The notes under the pieces were generated by a model, which saw nothing but the letters and a program-made list of their open reading frames with translations, was not told the origin of the DNA and did no database searches. Below are positions 1 to 5,269 of a stretch of DNA of 6,627 nucleotides, one piece after another. Every line of letters begins with the position of its first letter. The first letter of the stretch is position 1. The position numbers were made by a program, and so were the translations under genes. This DNA is from Opitutaceae bacterium UBA3033 (lineage in GTDB: Bacteria; Verrucomicrobiota; Verrucomicrobiia; Opitutales; Opitutaceae), in contig DFDG01000203.1 of the NCBI GenBank assembly GCA_002367815.1, positions 1 to 6,627 of the forward strand, in the 5' to 3' direction.

Positions 1-4
1 TTCG

Positions 5-81
5 TCTTAATCTTTCTCTTTATCTGCCTTTTTTCACCTAAGTCGTGTTCGGATGCAGAAGAGGAACGAGAAAGATTAAGA
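5..81. repeat. Long-spaced inverted repeat of purine/pyrimidine tracts
   Basis: A 14-bp arm at 5-18 (pyrimidine-rich, containing CTTAATCTTTCTC) is the exact reverse complement of 68-81 (GAGAAAGATTAAG plus one base), with about 49 nt between the arms. It lies just downstream of the helicase stop codon (105-107, read on the minus strand). The stem is AT-rich and is not followed by a U-run on the helicase transcript, so it does not look like a classical intrinsic terminator. It may mark the end of the helicase transcript by RNA folding, or be part of a dispersed intergenic repeat cut by the window edge. The base pairing is seen directly; the role is not known. Confidence 0.6.
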
Positions 82-92
82 GAACGAGAAAG
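59..92. repeat. Imperfect short tandem direct repeat, purine-rich
   Basis: The unit AAGAGGAACGAGAAAG at 59-74 recurs at 78-92 as AAGAGAACGAGAAAG, one base shorter, with only a few bases between copies. The plus strand is almost all purine from about 57 to 100. Its right-hand arm also takes part in the inverted repeat of this region. Such purine-strand-biased short repeats often vary in copy number. No coding function is suggested. Confidence 0.55.
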
Positions 93-104
93 AAAACAAA
101 CCGG

Positions 105-1922
105 TTACTGATCCGTCGCCAGGGTGGGTGCCAGCACCTCACCTTTCACGCGGATGCCGGCAAGCTTTTGCATGATCACGCGGACGTGCTGTTCTTTCAC
201 ATCCACGAGCAAATGCCGCTGGTGGATATCGATCGCGCCGACCACATCGGCCGGCAACCGGGTCACCCCGGCAATCTTGCCCACCACATCGGCCGGAGTG
301 ATCAGTTGTTTGCGACCGACATTGAGAAACAACGTCATCATGCCGGGTTCACTACCGGTGCGGGATGGGCGTTCGTATTTGGATTTGCGGGAGGAAATAT
401 CCTCGTGGTCAGCGACGGCCGTGGAGACGGCGTCATCCGGAGCCCGCACCTTTGGACTGGTTTTTTTTTCAGCCCAATCCGGCGCAGGTTTCATCGGTTT
501 AATCCGTTCCACTGATGCCACGACTGCAGTCTTGCTTGAGCGCGAAGGACGTTGATCAGCTACTGGATCGAAATCGGGTTTGGATTTGGCCGGGGCGGGT
601 TTTTCCGCTTTGGCCTTAGTCGGCGCACCACCGGTCGAACTCTGCAACAAATGGATCAAAGCTGAACAAATATCCGTGCTCGCATAACCCTGGTCAAGTA
701 AGCGGTCGATCATGCGATCATGCGGCTTAAACTCCTTGGCTTCCAGCGTCCCGCGGATTTTCTCGAAAAACACATTGGTGCGGGCCTCCTCGACCATGTC
801 GAGTGATGGGATCGTGCCACGCTTCACATTCAGCTTTGCCCAACGCACCATGCTCTGCAGTTTGTAGATCTCCTGTCCGGATACGAAAGTGAAGGCGCGA
901 CCGGTCTTGCCGGCACGACCCGTGCGGCCAATGCGATGGGTATAATCCTCCGCATCGTTGGGCAGGTCGAAATTGATTACGACTTCAAGGTCGTCCACAT
1001 CTAGTCCGCGGGCCGCCACATCGGTGGCCACCAGAAACTCGAAAGCCTTTCGGCGAAACTTGTCCATCACCCGGTCCCGTTGCATCTGCGAAATGTCACC
1101 GTGCAGTCGGTCCGTCATGTAACCGCGAGAATGCAGATGCTCGTCGAGGTCATCCACCATGATCTTGGTGCTGCAGAAAATGATGCCGTAACGAAAATCA
1201 TGCACGTCGATCAGGCGGGTGAGTGCCTCGATTTTTGAGCGGCGATCGACCTCGAAATAAACCTGTTCCACCTGGGGGGCATTCTGCGCCACCGACTCGA
1301 TCTTAATCCAAGCCGGATCTTTCGAGTAGCGTTTGATCAGATCCTGAATCGGCCGCGGGATCGTCGCCGAGAAAAACAGCAACTGCCGGTTATCAGGCAC
1401 GTTTTTCAGGACATGTTCGATGTCCTCGCGAAAGCCCATGTCGAGCATGCGGTCGGTCTCGTCGAGAATCACGAGTTTGAGATTGTCCAGTTTAAGGGTG
1501 CCGCGATCCATGTGATCCATCACGCGACCGGGTGTGCCGATAACCACCTGGGCCCCGGCTTTCAACGCTCGGATCTGGCGGTCATAACTTTGTCCGCCAT
1601 AAATCGGCACGCCCATGACCCCTTTTTTAAAGAATGCGATCTTGCCGGTCTCCTCCGCTACCTGCACCGCCAACTCGCGCGTCGGGCAGAGAATCAGCAC
1701 CTGCACTGCTTTCAAATTGGGATCCACCGCTTCGATCGCAGGAATGGCAAATGCCACGGTCTTACCCGAACCGGTCGAAGATTGGCCCACCACATCGCGC
1801 CCCTGCATGATAGTGGGGATAACTGCGGTCTGAATAGGCGAAGCTTCCTCAAAGCCCATCTTGTTCACTGCTTTGAGTATATCATCGGACAGGCCGAGTT
1901 CTGTAAAAAGACGTTTTTCCAT
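105..1922 (-). CDS. deaD: DEAD-box ATP-dependent RNA helicase, DeaD/CsdA type, with C-terminal DbpA-like RNA-binding domain
   Basis: This is an ATP-driven RNA-unwinding enzyme of the cytoplasm; relatives act in ribosome assembly, cold adaptation and mRNA decay. The 605-residue product is close to the length of E. coli CsdA. All core motifs are visible: Q motif (F6, then SPIQ 28-31), motif I SSTGSGKT (48-55), PTREL (80-84), TPGR (130-133), motif II DETD (154-157), SAT (185-187), FCST (249-252), motif V ATDVAARGLDV (299-309) and HRIGRTGR (329-336). A Lys/Pro/Ser-rich, probably disordered linker covers about 430-525. Residues about 528-601 (MMTLFLNVGR to EVLAPTLA) match the DbpA/CsdA RNA-binding fold. 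The start ATG is preceded by a small hairpin and by no clear Shine-Dalgarno sequence. Two oddities stand out: Thr replaces Ala in the DEAD motif, and nine A in a row lie in the linker codons. The gene is transcribed divergently from the propeller gene. The family is certain; DeaD rather than DbpA or another paralogue is likely only. Confidence 0.95.
   Translation of the reverse strand: MEKRLFTELGLSDDILKAVNKMGFEEASPIQTAVIPTIMQGRDVVGQSSTGSGKTVAFAIPAIEAVDPNLKAVQVLILCPTRELAVQVAEETGKIAFFKKGVMGVPIYGGQSYDRQIRALKAGAQVVIGTPGRVMDHMDRGTLKLDNLKLVILDETDRMLDMGFREDIEHVLKNVPDNRQLLFFSATIPRPIQDLIKRYSKDPAWIKIESVAQNAPQVEQVYFEVDRRSKIEALTRLIDVHDFRYGIIFCSTKIMVDDLDEHLHSRGYMTDRLHGDISQMQRDRVMDKFRRKAFEFLVATDVAARGLDVDDLEVVINFDLPNDAEDYTHRIGRTGRAGKTGRAFTFVSGQEIYKLQSMVRWAKLNVKRGTIPSLDMVEEARTNVFFEKIRGTLEAKEFKPHDRMIDRLLDQGYASTDICSALIHLLQSSTGGAPTKAKAEKPAPAKSKPDFDPVADQRPSRSSKTAVVASVERIKPMKPAPDWAEKKTSPKVRAPDDAVSTAVADHEDISSRKSKYERPSRTGSEPGMMTLFLNVGRKQLITPADVVGKIAGVTRLPADVVGAIDIHQRHLLVDVKEQHVRVIMQKLAGIRVKGEVLAPTLATDQ
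461..469 (-). other. A9 homopolymer (coding strand) in helicase linker, possible slippage site
   Basis: On the coding (minus) strand the codons GAA AAA AAA ACC (E486-K-K-T489) contain nine consecutive A. Polymerase or ribosome slippage that adds one A, or a -1 shift, would enter a frame that stops at the TGA complementary to 433-435 after about a dozen codons. Losing one A also leads to an early stop. Either event would leave an intact helicase core without the RNA-binding domain. The tract is seen directly; use of slippage is an inference. Confidence 0.4.
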
Positions 1923-1940
1923 GCATCACACTACTGATGC
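1923..1940 (-). promoter_or_regulatory. 6-bp hairpin abutting the helicase start codon
   Basis: GCATCA (1923-1928) and TGATGC (1935-1940) are perfect reverse complements around a 6-nt loop. The element ends one base before the helicase ATG (complement of 1920-1922). In the helicase mRNA it would occupy the ribosome-binding position, where no Shine-Dalgarno sequence is visible. Messages of cold-inducible helicases are often controlled through their 5' leader, so a temperature- or helicase-sensitive hairpin is possible, but a 6-bp stem could also arise by chance. Confidence 0.35.
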
Positions 1941-1985
1941 CTTTTGCAAAAAGGGAGTCTTTTCGCAGGGGTTTGCGATTCCAAA

Positions 1986-2045
1986 TGGTAGGCCGCCTGC
2001 TCGCAGGCGCTTAATACAGCATCAGCGAGCAGGCTACCAGCCTAC
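1986..2045. repeat. Compound REP-like palindromic element in divergent intergenic region
   Basis: Several pairings are nested here. GCCTGCTCGC (1995-2004) pairs perfectly with GCGAGCAGGC (2025-2034), and the flanks GTAGGC (1988-1993) and GCCTAC (2040-2045) also pair. Each half can instead fold on its own: CGCCTG/CAGGCG (1994-1999 with 2004-2009, loop CTCG) and AGGCT/AGCCT (2031-2035 with 2039-2043, loop ACC). Two alternative small hairpins inside one large one is the layout of REP/BIME-type dispersed palindromes. It lies between two divergent starts, so it cannot end either of those genes. Only one copy is visible here, so the repeat status is an inference. Confidence 0.55.
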
Positions 2046-2104
2046 GGGCTGTCATCCTGCCGTCTCTACTTGCAAATCCGACGCCGACCATGACGCGCTT
2101 TGGG

Positions 2105-2126
2105 GTTGGCAGGCCAACGCTATAGG
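2105..2126 (+). promoter_or_regulatory. Possible -10 box with adjacent small palindrome upstream of the propeller gene
   Basis: TATAGG at 2121-2126 resembles a -10 hexamer and would place the transcript start within about 10 nt of the ATG at 2142. That would give a near-leaderless mRNA, in keeping with the missing Shine-Dalgarno sequence. The -35 side is poor (TTTGGG at 2099-2104, 16-nt spacer). Immediately upstream of the -10 is the palindrome GTTGGC-AG-GCCAAC (2105-2118), which falls where a regulator could bind. All of this is pattern matching on short motifs and is weakly supported. Confidence 0.2.
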
Positions 2127-2141
2127 CAATTCTGACATGCC

Positions 2142-3545
2142 ATGTCTTCCCCTACCCCTGGTTCTGACTTAGCTCCGCTCAACATCGGCACACGACGTGA
2201 ACCGTTCTTCGATGGCTACCTGATTGATAAACTGACGCGGGTTTCCCACGAACTCGTCGATCCAACTCCCACTACGGTCACCTTTCCCTTTGATGAGCAA
2301 TGGGAAGGCGCCTACAGCCTCTACGTCGTCGTAATCAAAGACGGCGATCTTTTCCGCATGTATTACCGCGGCCAAAGTGCGATCAAAGCCCCCTCGTTCA
2401 CGTGCTACGCGGAAAGTCGCGACGGCAGAAATTGGGTGAAGCCCAAACTCGGCTTGTTGCCCTTCGAGAACCGCTATGACAACAATATCATTCTCGTGGA
2501 GGACGACCCCGAGGTGAAGATCACCCATAACTTCACCCCGTTTCTCGACACCAACCCCCACGTTGACCCCAGCCAGAAATTCAAGGCGATCGCCGGTAAC
2601 GACAAACACGGGCTCTTCGGCTTTGCCTCCGCCGATGGCATCCATTGGTCCAAATTTCAGGACGAGGCCATCTTCACTGCCGGCATCTTTGATTCCCAAA
2701 ATGTCTCCTTCTGGTCTGCGACAGAAAGCTGCTACGTGCTCTACTTCCGCGTATGGACGGAAGGGGGCTATAGTGGCCTTCGCACTATTGCGCGCACCAC
2801 CTCCACTGATTTCAAGAATTGGACGAAACCGGAAACCATGTCCTTCGCTGGTGTCCCCCAAGAAGAATACTACACCAACGTCACCGAGCCCTATCCGCTT
2901 GCGCCTCATATCTACATTTCACTCCCTTCCCGCTTTGTGCAAAAGCGCCAATGGATGTCCTCCCCGCAAGCCAAGCAACTCGGTGTGCAGGAAGGTCGCG
3001 AGGCAGACGTCTCGGACGTTCTTTTCATGACGAGTCGCGGTGGCAACGCCTACAATCGCCACTTTTCCCAAGCCTATCTCAAACCCGGACTCGATCCTCA
3101 GGACTGGGTCGGGCGTAACAACATGATCGCACAAGGGCTGCTCCAACTGGACTCAACTACACTCGGATTCTACGTCTGTCGCCACTACGCTTCCGACTCT
3201 TGTCACCTCGCGCTCCAGACGCTTCGCACCGATGGCTTTGCCCGGCTCCGCGCCGGTCGCCAAAAAGGCAAAGTGCTCACCAAACCAATTGTTGCCCACG
3301 GGCAACAATTGTATCTCAACTTCGCCACCAGTGCGGCCGGCACAGTGCGCATCGATGTGCTCAATACCGAAGGCAAAGCGATCGAAGGCTTCTCCGGACG
3401 TGCCGCCGCCAAACTCTTTGGCGACAGTGTGCATCATCCCGTCAAGTGGTCCAAAAAGCGCAACTGGAGCGAACTAGCCGGACGAACCATTCGCCTCCGT
3501 TTCTCCCTCACCGAAGCCGACCTCTACGCGCTGCAGCAAATTTAG
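2142..3545 (+). CDS. Beta-propeller protein of glycoside hydrolase 32/43-like fold, unknown function
   Basis: The 467-residue product opens with an N-terminal signature (REPFFDGYLIDKL, residues 19-31) that I recognise from uncharacterised propeller proteins common in Planctomycetota and Verrucomicrobiota. The body (about 40-370) has repeating propeller-like strands: 'FRMYYRG' (71-77), 'CYAESRDGRNW' (88-98), 'GFASADGIHW' (160-169), 'YVLYFRVW' (198-205) and 'RTTSTDFKNW' (218-227). This is the pattern of five-bladed GH32/GH43 enzymes, where acidic residues near blade starts are catalytic; D24, D93, D165 and E249 are candidates only. Residues about 375-467 look like a beta-sandwich ending 'RLRFSLTEADLYAL'. 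No signal peptide or membrane segment is present, so the protein should be cytoplasmic. An in-frame TGA at 2133-2135 rules out a longer N-terminus. The gene is convergent with the dehydrogenase/isomerase operon and may share its substrate. Hydrolase activity is not proven. Confidence 0.85.
   Translation: MSSPTPGSDLAPLNIGTRREPFFDGYLIDKLTRVSHELVDPTPTTVTFPFDEQWEGAYSLYVVVIKDGDLFRMYYRGQSAIKAPSFTCYAESRDGRNWVKPKLGLLPFENRYDNNIILVEDDPEVKITHNFTPFLDTNPHVDPSQKFKAIAGNDKHGLFGFASADGIHWSKFQDEAIFTAGIFDSQNVSFWSATESCYVLYFRVWTEGGYSGLRTIARTTSTDFKNWTKPETMSFAGVPQEEYYTNVTEPYPLAPHIYISLPSRFVQKRQWMSSPQAKQLGVQEGREADVSDVLFMTSRGGNAYNRHFSQAYLKPGLDPQDWVGRNNMIAQGLLQLDSTTLGFYVCRHYASDSCHLALQTLRTDGFARLRAGRQKGKVLTKPIVAHGQQLYLNFATSAAGTVRIDVLNTEGKAIEGFSGRAAAKLFGDSVHHPVKWSKKRNWSELAGRTIRLRFSLTEADLYALQQI
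3286..3311. other. Perfect 12-bp intragenic inverted repeat (strong hairpin)
   Basis: CAATTGTTGCCC (3286-3297) and GGGCAACAATTG (3300-3311) are perfect reverse complements separated by two bases, giving an 11-bp stem with a CACG loop. It lies inside the propeller gene, encoding about residues 382-390, at the apparent boundary between propeller and C-terminal sandwich. Neither strand has a long U-run directly after it; on the minus strand GTTTGG follows, then a five-T run about 20 nt further on. It sits about 230 nt past the end of the opposing operon. Possible roles are a transcription pause or stop for minus-strand readthrough, or an mRNA-stability element. Confidence 0.6.
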
Positions 3546-4432
3546 TTCATCGGCCAATACTGCGCGATTTTGCCGCGCACGAATTTTACGCTCGCGGTCA
3601 ACTGTTCCATCCCGTCGACGCCGTCCTCAATGCTGATCCAGCCGTTGAAACCTTCGCTTTTCAGCGTGCCAAAGATCGCGTCGTAATCGTTAAGCCCTTG
3701 GCCGATTTCGCCGTGGGCCAATCGCTTCGCGTAACCCAACGTTCCGCCTTCTTCTTTGCGCAAATCTTCCAAGGTGCCCGAGAGCAAATAGCGGTCGCTG
3801 GCGTGCATTGTCACCACCCGGTGTTTCAGCCGGTCTAATAACTCCAACGGATCATCCCCCGCGAGGAACGCGTTGCTCGGATCGTAGTTTACCCCGAAAT
3901 GCGGATGCTCAATTCGCGACACCAATTCGCAAAATACCTCCATCTTTTGCGCGAATTCCGGATAGGTCCAAAAATCGTCCTTGTAATGATTCTCGATGAT
4001 AAGGGTCACCCCGCATTTCTCCGCTTCGGGCAGACAGGCCTCAATATTCTCGACAATGATCTTGAGTCCCTCCTCCTGCGTCAGCTCCGGGCGCTTTTGT
4101 CCTGACAACACCCGGCAATATTTCGCGCCGAGTTCCGCTGACATGCGAATCCAGTTCTTCTCGTTCTCGATCTCCTTTTTGCGCAATTCCGGATCGGGCT
4201 GGGAAAAATCCGGCGAGCAACAGAGCATCGGAATCACCATCCCGGCATCCTCGACCTGCCTGCGGGCCTTCGTCCAATTCGAGCGATCCGCAAGTTCGAG
4301 CATCCCACTGTAATACTCCAAACCGTCCAAACCGAGCGGCGCTGCCAGATCCACCCACTGCTGCAGAGTCATAGCGCCGGTCTTGCAGAGTTGCTGCATG
4401 AAAGCTTTGGGAAAGGCGGCGAGTTTTGGCAT
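3542..4432 (-). CDS. Sugar phosphate isomerase/epimerase, xylose-isomerase-like TIM barrel
   Basis: The 296-residue product belongs to the AP-endonuclease-2/xylose-isomerase-like TIM-barrel superfamily (as in IolE, UlaE and tagatose/psicose 3-epimerases), which isomerise or epimerise ketoses through a divalent metal and an enediolate. The expected metal ligands are visible at the ends of barrel strands: E147 (IIENH), D184 (VNYDPSNA), H210 (VTMHASD) and E269 (ISIEDG). H240-GEIGQG is the usual loop before the last strands. The ATG at 4432 is chosen. An in-frame GTG at 4456 would add eight residues but lies inside a palindromic repeat and adds nothing recognisable. Neither start has a Shine-Dalgarno sequence. 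It is the last gene of the minus-strand operon, 53 nt after the short-chain dehydrogenase, and its TAA overlaps the stop of the convergent propeller gene. The exact substrate is unknown. Confidence 0.9.
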   Translation of the reverse strand: MPKLAAFPKAFMQQLCKTGAMTLQQWVDLAAPLGLDGLEYYSGMLELADRSNWTKARRQVEDAGMVIPMLCCSPDFSQPDPELRKKEIENEKNWIRMSAELGAKYCRVLSGQKRPELTQEEGLKIIVENIEACLPEAEKCGVTLIIENHYKDDFWTYPEFAQKMEVFCELVSRIEHPHFGVNYDPSNAFLAGDDPLELLDRLKHRVVTMHASDRYLLSGTLEDLRKEEGGTLGYAKRLAHGEIGQGLNDYDAIFGTLKSEGFNGWISIEDGVDGMEQLTASVKFVRGKIAQYWPMN

Positions 4433-4450
4433 GAGAAAATCAGATTCGAT

Positions 4451-4478
4451 AACCACGAATTCGTGTCCATTCGTGGTT
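4451..4478. repeat. 10-bp inverted repeat between operon genes, probable dispersed intergenic repeat
   Basis: AACCACGAAT (4451-4460) and ATTCGTGGTT (4469-4478) are perfect reverse complements with an 8-nt loop. The left arm also overlaps a 12-bp perfect palindrome, CACGAATTCGTG (4454-4465). The element lies in the 53-nt gap between the short-chain dehydrogenase stop (4486) and the isomerase ATG (4432). It therefore folds within the operon mRNA and could set relative expression or act as a weak terminator or RNase barrier. The string ATTCGTGTCCATTCGTGG resembles short intergenic repeats I associate with environmental bacterial genomes, but only one copy is visible here. Confidence 0.6.
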
Positions 4479-4485
4479 TAAAATT

Positions 4486-5262
4486 TCAGTCTTTGGTCTT
4501 CACCGGGTTGCGGCCATAGACTGAGAATTGCTCCAGCTCCATGACAGTGCCCGTGATCGGTTTCGATTCATCGCTCAGCCAAAACACGGCGGCGGCGGCG
4601 ATCGCCTCGAACATAATCAATTTACCCGAAGGCGCGTAGAGCGGTGGCACATGATCGGCCCAGTCTTCGGGTAAACCCTGCGCGATCTGTTTGGCCAATT
4701 CATTATCCGTCAGCACCCAGCCCACATTGAAATGGGTGAACCGCACGAGGTCGGTTCCATGGGTATTGGCAAGGTTGCGCGAAAGGGTCTGCAGCGCACC
4801 CTTGGACGTCGCGTAATGCAGAAAAGTCGCTTCCCCGCTGTGCCCGTTGATCGAGCCGATATTAAGCACGGTGCCGTGATTCGCTTTCAACTGGGGAAAC
4901 GCCGCTTGGATCAGAAAGAGCGGGGCGCGTACATTCACGGCCATCGTGTAATCGAAGTCCTCCACGGTTGCGGTCTTGAGTTCGGAGCGCGATACGATCG
5001 CCGCATTGTTGACCACCGAATCAATCCGCCCAAACGCCGAAATCGCCGCAGCCACCAAACGGGCCGGACAGGATGGATCCGACAAATCATCGAGGTGCAA
5101 TACCGCCGCCGAGCCGAGCTTGGCGACCAACGCCTCGCCATTGGCTTTATCCCGTCCGTGCACCAGAACTTTTGCGCCCTCGGCCACACAGCGTTCCGCG
5201 ATGGCCCGACCGATGCCCGTGGTGCTCCCTGTGACGATGATTACTTTGTCCTTCAGTCTCAT
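4486..5262 (-). CDS. Short-chain dehydrogenase/reductase (classical SDR)
   Basis: This 258-residue product has the length of a classical SDR, a soluble NAD(P)-dependent oxidoreductase acting on a hydroxyl or keto group. The Rossmann glycine motif TGSTTGIG is at 11-18, NNAA at 85-88, and the catalytic tetrad is N110, S137, Y150 and K154 (YATSK). HGRD at 35-38, with an Arg after the second strand, leans towards NADP(H), but this is weak evidence. The segment FNVGWVLTDNE (178-188) takes the place of the usual PGxxxT, with Val where Pro is common. The C-terminus (SDESKPITGTVMELEQ) is standard for the family. The start ATG lies 7 nt after the upstream dehydrogenase stop, so the two are surely co-transcribed. 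The neighbours point to a sugar or polyol substrate; a fatty-acyl role is unlikely in this setting but cannot be excluded. Confidence 0.93.
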   Translation of the reverse strand: MRLKDKVIIVTGSTTGIGRAIAERCVAEGAKVLVHGRDKANGEALVAKLGSAAVLHLDDLSDPSCPARLVAAAISAFGRIDSVVNNAAIVSRSELKTATVEDFDYTMAVNVRAPLFLIQAAFPQLKANHGTVLNIGSINGHSGEATFLHYATSKGALQTLSRNLANTHGTDLVRFTHFNVGWVLTDNELAKQIAQGLPEDWADHVPPLYAPSGKLIMFEAIAAAAVFWLSDESKPITGTVMELEQFSVYGRNPVKTKD

Positions 5263-5269
5263 AGTAAAA

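Noticed and set aside
1..104. Rho-independent terminator for the helicase gene
   Set aside because: The minus-strand transcript has no compact GC-rich stem followed by a U-run; the only stem is AT-rich with a 49-nt loop.
1413..1937. Plus-strand open frame of 174 codons opposite the helicase gene
   Set aside because: It lies antisense to conserved helicase motifs, its His/Arg-rich translation resembles no family, and the minus-strand reading explains every motif. It is a shadow of a GC-rich gene.
1861..2172. Plus-strand open frame of 103 codons spanning the divergent intergenic region
   Set aside because: It is antisense to the helicase start, runs through the palindromic repeat and overlaps the start of the propeller gene. 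Its translation has no recognisable features.
2169..2909. Minus-strand open frame of 246 codons opposite the propeller gene
   Set aside because: Its composition reflects the complement of propeller codons and it shows no domain motif. The plus strand has clear family signatures throughout.
3200..3838. Plus-strand open frame crossing from the propeller gene into the isomerase gene
   Set aside because: It is out of frame with the propeller gene and antisense to the isomerase. The Arg/Ser/His-rich translation has no domain, and both overlapping real genes are complete.
4433..4456. Eight-residue N-terminal extension of the isomerase from the GTG at 4456
   Set aside because: The GTG lies inside a palindromic repeat, there is no ribosome-binding site for it, and the family alignment begins naturally at MPKLAAF from the ATG at 4432.
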